Origin: DASXRA01 sp963737425
Lineage (GTDB): Bacteria > Actinomycetota > Actinomycetes > Mycobacteriales > Jatrophihabitantaceae
Direction: 5' to 3'
Assembly: GCA_963737425.1 (NCBI GenBank)
Contig: CAVTSX010000010.1
Span: forward strand, 1,178,001 to 1,242,000
Length of the DNA: 64,000 nt
In this document: positions 1-7,213 of the stretch, piece after piece
How positions within the stretch are numbered: position 1 is the stretch's first letter
How the letters are laid out: the number at the start of each line of letters is the position of its first letter
The notes under the pieces: model-generated
What the model saw: only the letters and a program-made list of their open reading frames with translations
Told to the model about the DNA's origin: nothing
Database searches by the model: none
Translations under genes and position numbers: made by a program

Positions 1-713
1 GCGAGTGGCTGTGGGCGCGCGACGAACCACGCCGCGACTCGGCTCGTCCGGGCGAGGCGTTCGCCGACGCCGGCGGGCTCGAGGAATGCATCCCGACCGT
101 GCGCGGAACGCCCGACCACGGCGCGGCGTGGACCCGCCGGTGGCGTCACGAGAACGGCGCAGATGTCGTCGACTGCGACGACTTCGTCCTGCGCCGGCGA
201 ATCCGCACCGACGCGCTGGGCGTGAGCGCCAGTTACCGCCTCGAGGCGGCATCCGGTTTCCGCTTCATCTGGGCCGCCCATGCCCTGCTCGAGCTTTCCC
301 CCGCGGCCCGCCTGAAACTGCCGCACGGCACGCCGACCCGGGTGTACTCCGACGCAGCGTCGCCGTACCTGGTCGGTGCCTGGCCGGCGCCGCTCGGGCT
401 GCCGCTGGATCGCCTCGGCCCGGACGACGGCACGGCCGTCGGCGCCGTCGCCGTGGGTTGCGCCGGCGTGCGGGTCGTCGACGGGGCTGACGAACTCGAG
501 ATGAGCATCGACGCGGACGTGGTGACATCAGTAGCGCTCTGGCGCAATCTGGGCGGATTCCCTGCCGGTGCGCCGTACCGCAGCATCGGCGTCGAGCCCA
601 TGCTCGGCTCGGTGTTCGATCTCGATCAGGCCGACGAGCCTGACGCGGTGACCGTACCTGCGAGCGGCTCGGTCGCCTGGCGGCTCGACATCAGTGCGGC
701 GGGCGCCCGGTGA
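1..713 (+). CDS. Aldose 1-epimerase (mutarotase)-like protein, 5' end outside window
   Basis: The reading frame is open from base 3 and enters from the left, so the N-terminus is missing; about 236 residues remain. The segment GGLEECIPTV followed by PDHGAAW resembles the galactose-mutarotase fold (GG-x-x-E-C-x-P-x..PDHG) of aldose epimerase family proteins, which interconvert sugar anomers. The stop overlaps the GTG start of the KDPG aldolase gene by 4 bp, so it is translationally coupled to a sugar-acid catabolic operon. The exact sugar is unknown, and the catalytic His/Glu pair cannot be verified from the fragment. It could also be a non-catalytic mutarotase-fold protein. Confidence 0.7.
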   Translation, partial: EWLWARDEPRRDSARPGEAFADAGGLEECIPTVRGTPDHGAAWTRRWRHENGADVVDCDDFVLRRRIRTDALGVSASYRLEAASGFRFIWAAHALLELSPAARLKLPHGTPTRVYSDAASPYLVGAWPAPLGLPLDRLGPDDGTAVGAVAVGCAGVRVVDGADELEMSIDADVVTSVALWRNLGGFPAGAPYRSIGVEPMLGSVFDLDQADEPDAVTVPASGSVAWRLDISAAGAR

Positions 714-1342
714 GCTTTGTCGACATCCTGCAGGCCGGCACGATCATCGGCATCGTGCGTGGCACCGACGCCGACGCCGCGCTGCGCACGGTGCTGGCGT
801 TGTTCGGCGAAGGCATCGACGTGGTCGAGGTGTCGCTGAACACCCCTGACGCGACCTCTGTCATCGCCAGGGCTCGTGACACCCTCGGGCCGGCCGCCGC
901 GCTGGGCGCCGGAACGGTGATCACCGCCGACGATGCGGCACGCGCTGCTGATGCCGGGGCGTCCTTCGTGGTCACGCCCGGGCTCGGTGCCGGCCTGCCG
1001 GCCGCGTGCGAGCGTGGGCTGCCCGTGGTCGGCGGCGCGCTCACACCGAGCGAGATCATCGAGGCGCGATCCCGCGGAGCGAGTGCCATCAAGATCTTTC
1101 CGGCCTCCCTCGGCGGCGTGCCGTATCTGCGCGCGCTGCGTGATCCGTTCCCGCACGTACCGTTCGTGCCCGTCGGTGGGGTCGACGTTGACGGCGCCCT
1201 GGCCTACCTTGCAGTCGGGGCGAGTGCCGTGGGGGTCGGATCGCCCCTCGTCGGCGACGCCGCCTCCGGCGGCTCGGTAGAGCACTTGCGGCGGCGCGCT
1301 CGCAGCTTTGTGGACGCGCTCAGGGGGGCGAACAGCACATGA
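710..1342 (+). CDS. eda: 2-dehydro-3-deoxy-phosphogluconate (KDPG/KDPGal) aldolase
   Basis: A 210-residue class I aldolase that cleaves 2-keto-3-deoxy-6-phospho-sugar acids to pyruvate and glyceraldehyde 3-phosphate (Entner-Doudoroff type step, cytosol). The Schiff-base lysine is K128 in SAIKIFPA and the general-base glutamate is E40 in VVEVSLNT, both as expected for the family; length is normal. The GTG start overlaps the previous stop (GTGA) and the stop overlaps the next ATG (ATGA), showing a tightly coupled operon. Together with the following kinase it forms a complete kinase/aldolase pair for ketodeoxy sugar acids; whether the gluco or galacto epimer is the substrate cannot be read from sequence. 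Confidence 0.88.
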   Translation: MSFVDILQAGTIIGIVRGTDADAALRTVLALFGEGIDVVEVSLNTPDATSVIARARDTLGPAAALGAGTVITADDAARAADAGASFVVTPGLGAGLPAACERGLPVVGGALTPSEIIEARSRGASAIKIFPASLGGVPYLRALRDPFPHVPFVPVGGVDVDGALAYLAVGASAVGVGSPLVGDAASGGSVEHLRRRARSFVDALRGANST

Positions 1343-2286
1343 TCGACGTGACCACGTTCGGCGAGACGATGGCGGCGCTACGCGGTGCGGGACCGTTGCG
1401 GCTCGGTGGCACGATGCGCCTGTCGGTCGCCGGCGCCGAATCGAACGTGGCGATCGGTCTCGCGCGCCTCGGCCACAACGTCCGCTGGCTCGGGCGGGTC
1501 GGCGACGACGAGTTGGGCCGGCTCGTCGTGCGCACGTTGCGGGCCGAGGGCGTCGACACGAGCGCGGTGCTCGTCGATGCCGAGCGACCGACCGGGCTGC
1601 TGCTGTTCGAGCGCCGGGTCAACGAGCTCGTCCGGGTCAGCTACTACCGCGCCGGATCCGCCGGTGGCGCGCTTTCGTCCGACGACGTCCTGCCCGCGCT
1701 TGAAGCCACCCCGAGGTTGCTGCACGTCACCGGCATCACCCTCGCGCTCGGCGCGAAGGCGGCGGACTGCGTCGTGGCGGCTGTGCGGCGGGCCCGCGAC
1801 CGCGGCGTCCTGGTATCACTCGACGTCAACTTCCGGTCCCGGCTCTGGTCGGCCACCGCCGCCCGCGAGACGCTTCGGCCGCTGATCAAGAGCATCGACA
1901 TCCTGTTCGCGTCCGAGGACGAGTTGCGTCTGGTGGCCGCCGACCCGGCGGCAGACATCTCCGCCGCCGCCGAGCAACTGATCGCCGACGGCCTGCGCGA
2001 GATCGTCGTCAAGCGGGGCGCGGCCGGCGCCGACGCGTACTCGCGCGAGGGAATGTCCTCCGCACCGGCCAGAGCGGTGTCGGTGGTTGATGTCGTGGGC
2101 GCCGGCGATGCACTGGTTGCCGGCTACCTCTCGGCACTGCTCGACGGGCAGAGCCTGACCGAGCGGCTCGAGCGCGGCGTCATCGCCGGGGCGTTCGCCG
2201 TGGCGCGCGAAGGCGACTGGGAAGGCCTGCCCGATCGCGACGAACTACGGCTGCTCGACGCCGGGGAAGGCACGACACTGCGATGA
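1339..2286 (+). CDS. kdgK: PfkB-family sugar kinase, probable 2-keto-3-deoxygluconate kinase
   Basis: 315 residues with the ribokinase/PfkB fold. The N-terminal substrate region (GETMAALRG..GAESNVAIGLARLG) and the C-terminal signature DVVGAGDALVAGYL, containing the catalytic Asp and the anion hole, are clear. Its neighbours, KDPG aldolase upstream and a lactonase-type protein downstream, argue for phosphorylation of 2-keto-3-deoxygluconate or a close analogue rather than fructose or ribose. It overlaps both neighbours by 4 bp. Substrate assignment rests on context. Confidence 0.82.
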   Translation: MIDVTTFGETMAALRGAGPLRLGGTMRLSVAGAESNVAIGLARLGHNVRWLGRVGDDELGRLVVRTLRAEGVDTSAVLVDAERPTGLLLFERRVNELVRVSYYRAGSAGGALSSDDVLPALEATPRLLHVTGITLALGAKAADCVVAAVRRARDRGVLVSLDVNFRSRLWSATAARETLRPLIKSIDILFASEDELRLVAADPAADISAAAEQLIADGLREIVVKRGAAGADAYSREGMSSAPARAVSVVDVVGAGDALVAGYLSALLDGQSLTERLERGVIAGAFAVAREGDWEGLPDRDELRLLDAGEGTTLR

Positions 2287-3158
2287 CCGAACGGGTGGAC
2301 CAGTCGCTCACGGTGGCGATAGCGGGCGCATACGACCTCGCTGAAGGGGCCTGCTGGGTCGACGGCCGGCTCGTGTTCGTCGACATCCTCGCCGGGCGGC
2401 TGTATTCCGTGGATGACGGCGCCGATGCCCGCCTGGTGGCGCAGCTCGACATCCCACTCGGCGCGGTCGCCCCGGTGGCCGGTGCGCCGGGCTGGTGGAT
2501 CGCGGCGGCAGGCACCGGCATCGCGCTGCTCGACCCGGCGGGCGCCCTCACCTGGATCGATCGGCCCGAGGACGCCGCGGCCACGCCGATGCGGATGAAC
2601 GATGCCGTCTGCGATCCGTCCGGGCGGTTCTGGGCGGGCAGCATGGCCTACGACAACACCCCGGGCGCGGGCTCGCTCTACCGGGTCGATGCCGACGGCA
2701 CCGTCATCCGCGTGCTCGACGGCATGACGATCGTCAACGGCCCGGCGTTCACACCCGACGGCGCGACGATGTACGTGACCGACACCGTCGCCGGGGTCAT
2801 CACCCGGTGCCGGCTCGATGCCGCGGGCGACGTGGTCGACTGTGCGCCGTTTCTTACCGTGGCGCCGGGCGACGGCTCACCGGACGGGATGACGGTCGAC
2901 GACGACGGCAGGCTGTGGGTGGCGTTCTGGGACGGCTGGGCGGTGCGCTGCTACGACCCGGACGGCTCGCTGTACCGGGCCGTCTCGGTGCCCGCGCCGA
3001 GGCCCACGAGCGTCTGCCTCAGCGCAGGCCCAGACCGCCGGCTGCTCGTTACCACCGCCCGGCACGGCCTCGACGCTGCGTTGCCGGCGTCCGGGGCGGT
3101 TCTGTCCTGCGGCATCGACGCTGAGGCACCGCCGGCACGGGCTTACCGCCGCGGCTGA
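2283..3158 (+). CDS. SMP-30/gluconolactonase/LRE family lactonase
   Basis: 291 residues of the six-bladed propeller SMP-30 family, which hydrolyse sugar lactones using a divalent metal. Recognisable features are the early Glu in YDLAEGACWVDGRLVF, the metal-site segment RMNDAVCDPSGRFWAGSM, and NGPAFTPDGATMYVTDT and SPDGMTVDDDGRLWVA. It is the last gene of the operon (ATGA overlap with the kinase) and would supply the sugar acid that is later dehydrated, phosphorylated and cleaved. No sugar-acid dehydratase is visible here; it may lie left of the window. The following gene is convergent with almost no gap. Confidence 0.85.
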   Translation: MTERVDQSLTVAIAGAYDLAEGACWVDGRLVFVDILAGRLYSVDDGADARLVAQLDIPLGAVAPVAGAPGWWIAAAGTGIALLDPAGALTWIDRPEDAAATPMRMNDAVCDPSGRFWAGSMAYDNTPGAGSLYRVDADGTVIRVLDGMTIVNGPAFTPDGATMYVTDTVAGVITRCRLDAAGDVVDCAPFLTVAPGDGSPDGMTVDDDGRLWVAFWDGWAVRCYDPDGSLYRAVSVPAPRPTSVCLSAGPDRRLLVTTARHGLDAALPASGAVLSCGIDAEAPPARAYRRG

Positions 3159-3159
3159 A

Positions 3160-3984
3160 TCACCCGCTCGCGAGCCTTTCAGCGAGCGCCATGGCGTCGA
3201 ACGGTGCCCGCACCTTGGCATCGTTGTCGAAGTAGACGTAGACGTCGCGCGGGGCCCACGACCTGATCATCGCTGCCCAGTCGGAAAGCGCGGCCTCGCT
3301 GTAGCCACTCGCGTACAGCTCCTCGGCGCCGTGCAGGCGCAGGTAGCTGAAGTCGGCGGTCGCGGCGCGGATCGTCGGCCACCGCCCGCCGGAGTCGGCC
3401 AGTACGGCCGCGACTGCGTGCTCGCCGAGCAGTTCGACGAAACGGGGCGACTCGAAGCTCGCATGACGCACCTCGATCGCATGCCGCAGCGGGCGGTCGG
3501 CGTCCGAGCCGGTCCAGGCGCGCCCGGTGAGCCGGTCGTCGTGACGGCGCGCCAGGTAGGCGGCCTCGCCGCTCGTCCTCGGCAGGCCCGCGAGGAATGC
3601 CTCGAGCACCGTCGCGTCGAAGGGCATGTTGGGCGGCAGCTGCCACAGCAGCGGGCCGAGCTTGTCGCGCAGGGCGAGCAGTCCGGAGGCGAAGAAGTTG
3701 GGCAGCACACTGCCGACATCGCGCAGCCGCATCATGTGCGTGACGAACCTGCTGCCCTTCGCGGCGAACACGAAGCCGGCGGGCGTCTGCTCGTACCAGG
3801 CGTAGTAGCTCTGCGGACGCTGCAGCGAATAGAACGATCCGTTGATCTCGATCGTGTTCAGATGCTCGGCGGCGTAGGCCAATTCGGCCCGCTGCGCCAG
3901 ACCTTTCGGGTAGAAGACGCCACGCCACGGCGGGTAGCGCCAGCCCGAGATGCCGATCCTGACCTGGCCGGCCACGGCCACCAC
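3160..3984 (-). CDS. DUF72 domain-containing protein (YecE family)
   Basis: 274 residues matching the DUF72/YecE family, a TIM-barrel-like protein of unknown biochemical role. Family hallmarks visible are IGISGWRYPPWRGVFYP at the start, TIEINGSFYSLQ, KGSRFVTHM, and the C-terminal segment DVYVYFDNDA. Translation probably begins at the GTG at 3984. The gene follows the prolyl-tRNA synthetase gene on the same strand with about 21 bp between them, so they are likely co-transcribed. Function unknown. Confidence 0.85.
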   Translation of the reverse strand: MVAVAGQVRIGISGWRYPPWRGVFYPKGLAQRAELAYAAEHLNTIEINGSFYSLQRPQSYYAWYEQTPAGFVFAAKGSRFVTHMMRLRDVGSVLPNFFASGLLALRDKLGPLLWQLPPNMPFDATVLEAFLAGLPRTSGEAAYLARRHDDRLTGRAWTGSDADRPLRHAIEVRHASFESPRFVELLGEHAVAAVLADSGGRWPTIRAATADFSYLRLHGAEELYASGYSEAALSDWAAMIRSWAPRDVYVYFDNDAKVRAPFDAMALAERLASG

Positions 3985-4005
3985 CCTCGACTCGGACGTG
4001 ACACG

Positions 4006-5406
4006 TCAGTACGAGCGGCCGACGTAGGCGACCAGATCGGGCTCGGTGTCGCTGTCGGGCACCGAGCCGTCGGCCCGCTGCAGACACCGCACCGTCACCG
4101 CCGACTGGGCAAGCTGGGCCTCGCCGGTATCCCCGAGGGCCGACCACGCGATCTTGGCGAACCCGTCGGCGGCCGCCGCCGCGGCATCGTCCACTGTGGA
4201 CACTTCGGCGATCCGGGAATCGCGGGCCTCGCGCGCTTCGTCGAGCATGTGCTGCTGCTCGTCGAGCAGCAACCGCGTTATCTGGGCGCTCAGTTCGCCC
4301 AGCGCGACCAGCGACTTGCCGCCGGTAAGCCGGCGCGCCAGCGTTGCCACGTCGGCGTCCAGGTCGCGCGGGCCGAGTTCGACGCGCAGCGGCACCCCCT
4401 TGAGCTCCCAGTCGACCGCCCGGCGGCCGAACGGGATGTCGGCGCGGTCGTCGACGACGACGCGCACGCCGGAGCCGCGCAGCTCGGCGCCGATCTTGTG
4501 CACGGCGTCGACCACTTCCGGCTTCACCGCCATGACGACGACCTGGGTCGGCGCCAGCGCGGGCGGCACCCGCAACCCCGAGTCGTCGCCGTGCACCATG
4601 ATCAGCCCGCCGACCATCCTGGTGGTCGAACCCCACGACGTGGTCCAGGCGAACTCGCGGCCGCCGTCCTTCGTCGAGTAGTCGATGCCGAAGGCCTTGG
4701 CGAAGTTCTGCCCGAGCTCGTGCGAGGTGCCCATCTGCAGCGCCTTGCCGTCGAGCGTCATCGCCTCGAGCGTCAAAGTGTTGATCGCACCGGCGAAGCG
4801 TTCCTGCTTGGTCTTTCGCCCGACGATCACGGGAATGGCCAGCACATTGACCATGAGGTCCTCATACGCCTCGTGCAGGATGCGCCGCGCGTAGTCGCGG
4901 GCGTCGTCATGGTCGGCGTGGGCGGTGTGGCCCTCCTGCCAGAGGAACTCGCTGGTACGCAGGAACAGCCGCGGCCGAAGCTCCCAGCGCACCACGTTGG
5001 CCCACTGGTTCAGCAGCAGCGGCAGATCGCGGTAGCTCTGCACCCACTTGGCCATGAACTCGCCGACGACCGTCTCAGACGTCGGGCGAACCACGATCGG
5101 TTCGTCGAGCTCCTTGCCGCCGGCGTGGGTGACGACGGCGAGCTCAGGGCTGAAGCCCTCGACATGCTCCGCCTCGCGGTGCATGTACGACTCCGGGATG
5201 AAGAGCGGGAAGTACGCGTTCTGCGCGCCGCACGCCTTGATCCGATCGTCCATCTCGGCCTGGATCCGCTCCCAGATGGCATACCCGTACGGGCGGATGA
5301 CCATCGTGCCGCGAACCGGGCCGTTGTCGGCCAGCTCGGCCTTTGCGATGACATCCTGATACCAGCGGGGGAAATCTTCTGATTGCGAGGTCAGCACGCG
5401 CGCCAT
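4006..5406 (-). CDS. proS: Prolyl-tRNA synthetase, archaeal/eukaryotic-like (type 3)
   Basis: A class II aminoacyl-tRNA synthetase charging tRNA-Pro. It lacks the large inserted editing domain of the long bacterial form and ends in the carboxy-terminal VAYVGRSY tail typical of the archaeal-type enzyme. Class II motif segments are visible (FIPESYMHREAEHVEGF, RPTSETVVGEF, RLFLRTSEFLWQEGHTAHA, TTSWGSTTRMVGGLIMVHGD). I place the start at the ATG at 5406 (MARVLTSQSEDF); in-frame ATG at 5433 and TTG at 5439 would add 9 or 11 residues. Divergent from the cupin gene, upstream of DUF72. Confidence 0.92.
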   Translation of the reverse strand: MARVLTSQSEDFPRWYQDVIAKAELADNGPVRGTMVIRPYGYAIWERIQAEMDDRIKACGAQNAYFPLFIPESYMHREAEHVEGFSPELAVVTHAGGKELDEPIVVRPTSETVVGEFMAKWVQSYRDLPLLLNQWANVVRWELRPRLFLRTSEFLWQEGHTAHADHDDARDYARRILHEAYEDLMVNVLAIPVIVGRKTKQERFAGAINTLTLEAMTLDGKALQMGTSHELGQNFAKAFGIDYSTKDGGREFAWTTSWGSTTRMVGGLIMVHGDDSGLRVPPALAPTQVVVMAVKPEVVDAVHKIGAELRGSGVRVVVDDRADIPFGRRAVDWELKGVPLRVELGPRDLDADVATLARRLTGGKSLVALGELSAQITRLLLDEQQHMLDEAREARDSRIAEVSTVDDAAAAAADGFAKIAWSALGDTGEAQLAQSAVTVRCLQRADGSVPDSDTEPDLVAYVGRSY

Positions 5407-5480
5407 GAGGCGCAATGCTACGGACCCGGCCATAGCCAATTCGATCGAGTTCCAGGTTTAGGCGCGCTACCGTCCAGGCC

Positions 5481-5843
5481 ATGAACACCCCGATCGATCT
5501 CGCGGCCGCGCTCGCCGGCATCGATGCCCATTGGCGACCGCTCACCGTCGCGACGCTCAATGACTACGACATCCGCCTGGCGCGCATCCAGGGCGAGTTC
5601 GCGTGGCATACCCATCCCGAGACCGATGAGGTCTTCCTCGTCATCGACGGCACGATGACGCTGCAATTGCGCGACGGCGACGTCGAACTCTCCCCCGGTC
5701 AGCTCTTCGTCGTGCCCAAGGGTGTCGAGCACTGTCCGCGCGCGGACGCCGAATGCCACATCATGATGGTCGAGCCGTCGGCCACGGTGAACACCGGCGA
5801 TCTGCCGGCGAACGAGTTCACTGCGCCTCGGGTGGTCTCCTGA
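5481..5843 (+). CDS. Small cupin-domain protein
   Basis: 120 residues forming a single cupin beta-barrel. Motif 1 is recognisable as WHTHPETDEVFLVIDG (two His and a Glu as metal ligands) and motif 2 as GQLFVVPKGVEHCPRA (third His). These proteins bind a metal and act as enzymes or small-molecule sensors; nothing here fixes the substrate. Transcribed divergently from proS across about 75 bp. It ends just before a strong hairpin shared with the convergent amidohydrolase. Confidence 0.8.
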   Translation: MNTPIDLAAALAGIDAHWRPLTVATLNDYDIRLARIQGEFAWHTHPETDEVFLVIDGTMTLQLRDGDVELSPGQLFVVPKGVEHCPRADAECHIMMVEPSATVNTGDLPANEFTAPRVVS

Positions 5844-5873
5844 CTCTGGCCGGATCCGGGTCGACGTCCGGAT

Positions 5874-5911
5874 GATCTTGTGCAGGCCCGCCGCGGCGTC
5901 TGCACAAGATC
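5874..5911. terminator. Bidirectional hairpin between convergent genes
   Basis: A perfect 12-bp inverted repeat (GATCTTGTGCAG at 5874-5885 and its complement at 5900-5911) with a 14-nt GC-rich loop, lying between the ends of the cupin and amidohydrolase genes. No T-tract is obvious, as is common in high-GC actinomycetes. One of a family of GATC/GTGCA-containing hairpins in this window. Confidence 0.7.
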
Positions 5912-5922
5912 GATACGGTCGA

Positions 5923-7002
5923 TCACGCCACTACCGCACCGCGCAGCACCATCCGGCGGGGGCTGCCCACTGTGGACAGATCGGTCCGCGGGTCGGCGTC
6001 GTAGACGACGAGGTCGGCCGGCGCCCCTTCGGAAAGGCCCGGCAAGCCCAGCCACTCGCGCGCCCGCCACGATGCCTGGGCGATGACATCGGCCTGCGGT
6101 ATGCCTGCGTCGACGAGCGCTCGGATCTCGTCCCGGATCAGCCCGTGGGGCAGCGACCCGCCGGCGTCGGTGCCCGTATACAGCGCGATTCCGGCTTCCC
6201 AGGCGGCGCGAATGCGTTGTTGCGCCGTGGCGTGCAATGCACGCATGTGCGCTGCGTAGGCCGGAAATTTCGCCTCGCCCTGCTCAGCCCACGACGGGAA
6301 GTTCTCGATGTTGATCAACGTCGGGACGACGGCGATGCCACGCCGAGCGACATCGTCGAGCAGGTCGGCGGTGAGCCCGGTGCCATGCTCGATCGAGTCG
6401 ATGCCGGCGGCGATCAGCCCCGGCAGCGCATCCTCGCCGAAGACGTGTGCAGCGACTCGCGCGCCGAGGTCGTGCGCCCGGCCGATCGCCTCCTTGAGCG
6501 CGCCGTCGGGCCAGACCGGCGTGAGATCGCCGACCTCGCGATCGATCCAGTCCGCCGCGAGTTTCACCCACCCGTCGCCCCGGGCGGCCTGCACCGCGAC
6601 CTGGTCGGCCAACTCGTGCGGCTCGACCTCGACACCGAGATGGCGGATGTAGCGATGCGGACGGGCGATGTGGCGCCCGGCGCGGATCAGCCTCGGCAGG
6701 TCGTCGCGTCGCTGCACGCTGGTGTTGTCGACCGGCGAGCCTGCATCACGCAGCAGCAGCGCTCCGGCGCCCCGATCGGCCAGCGCCTGCTCGGCCTGGC
6801 CCTCCGGGTCGTCGACGAAGCCGTGCAGCGACAGCCCGACATGGCAGTGCGCGTCGACGAATCCCGGGATCACCCAGCCGCCGTGGCTGATCGTGTCGGT
6901 CGCGCCGGCGTAGGTCTCGAAGGTCAGCCGCCCGTCGACGATCCAGGCGTCGCGTTCGGTCTCGTCGGGCAGGAACACGCCGCGCAGATGCAGCACGCTC
7001 AC
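5923..7002 (-). CDS. Amidohydrolase family protein (imidazolonepropionase-like)
   Basis: 359 residues of the amidohydrolase superfamily. The metal-binding HxH is in VIPGFVDAHCHVG, later His residues occur in ARVAAHVFGEDA and DSIEHGTGL, and the catalytic Asp is in YTGTDAGGSLPHG. The C-terminal strand PADLVVYDADPR restores the composite beta-sandwich. It resembles secondary-metabolite or peptide hydrolases rather than dihydroorotase; substrate unknown. It lies alone between two terminator-like hairpins. Confidence 0.82.
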   Translation of the reverse strand: MSVLHLRGVFLPDETERDAWIVDGRLTFETYAGATDTISHGGWVIPGFVDAHCHVGLSLHGFVDDPEGQAEQALADRGAGALLLRDAGSPVDNTSVQRRDDLPRLIRAGRHIARPHRYIRHLGVEVEPHELADQVAVQAARGDGWVKLAADWIDREVGDLTPVWPDGALKEAIGRAHDLGARVAAHVFGEDALPGLIAAGIDSIEHGTGLTADLLDDVARRGIAVVPTLINIENFPSWAEQGEAKFPAYAAHMRALHATAQQRIRAAWEAGIALYTGTDAGGSLPHGLIRDEIRALVDAGIPQADVIAQASWRAREWLGLPGLSEGAPADLVVYDADPRTDLSTVGSPRRMVLRGAVVA

Positions 7003-7138
7003 CGGCCCACCTCGGTCATCGCCGCGCTGCTCCCTTGGACCGGACGTCGACGGGTGCTCTGAGTCATGCCCGCAACGCTACCCAGGCGCCGCCGAAGCCG
7101 CGCTGCACGGAGCAGCCGATGCCGCACCGACGCTCCCG

Positions 7139-7194
7139 CTTGATCATCTCTGGTGCAGCCGCGATCGGTTGCCCGTTCGGCAGAGACGATCAAG
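7139..7194 (-). terminator. Hairpin downstream of the S8 peptidase gene
   Basis: Inverted repeat with arms at 7139-7151 (CTTGATCATCTCT) and 7182-7194, one mismatch in 13, separated by 30 nt. It lies 20 bp past the stop of the leftward S8 peptidase gene and before the amidohydrolase start, consistent with a terminator for the peptidase. Confidence 0.45.
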
Positions 7195-7213
7195 ACGTTC
7201 TTCGCGGCGCCGC

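Noticed and set aside
3331..5382. A 683-codon plus-strand frame opposite DUF72 and proS
   Set aside because: It spans two well-supported genes in antisense and has the composition of a GC shadow.
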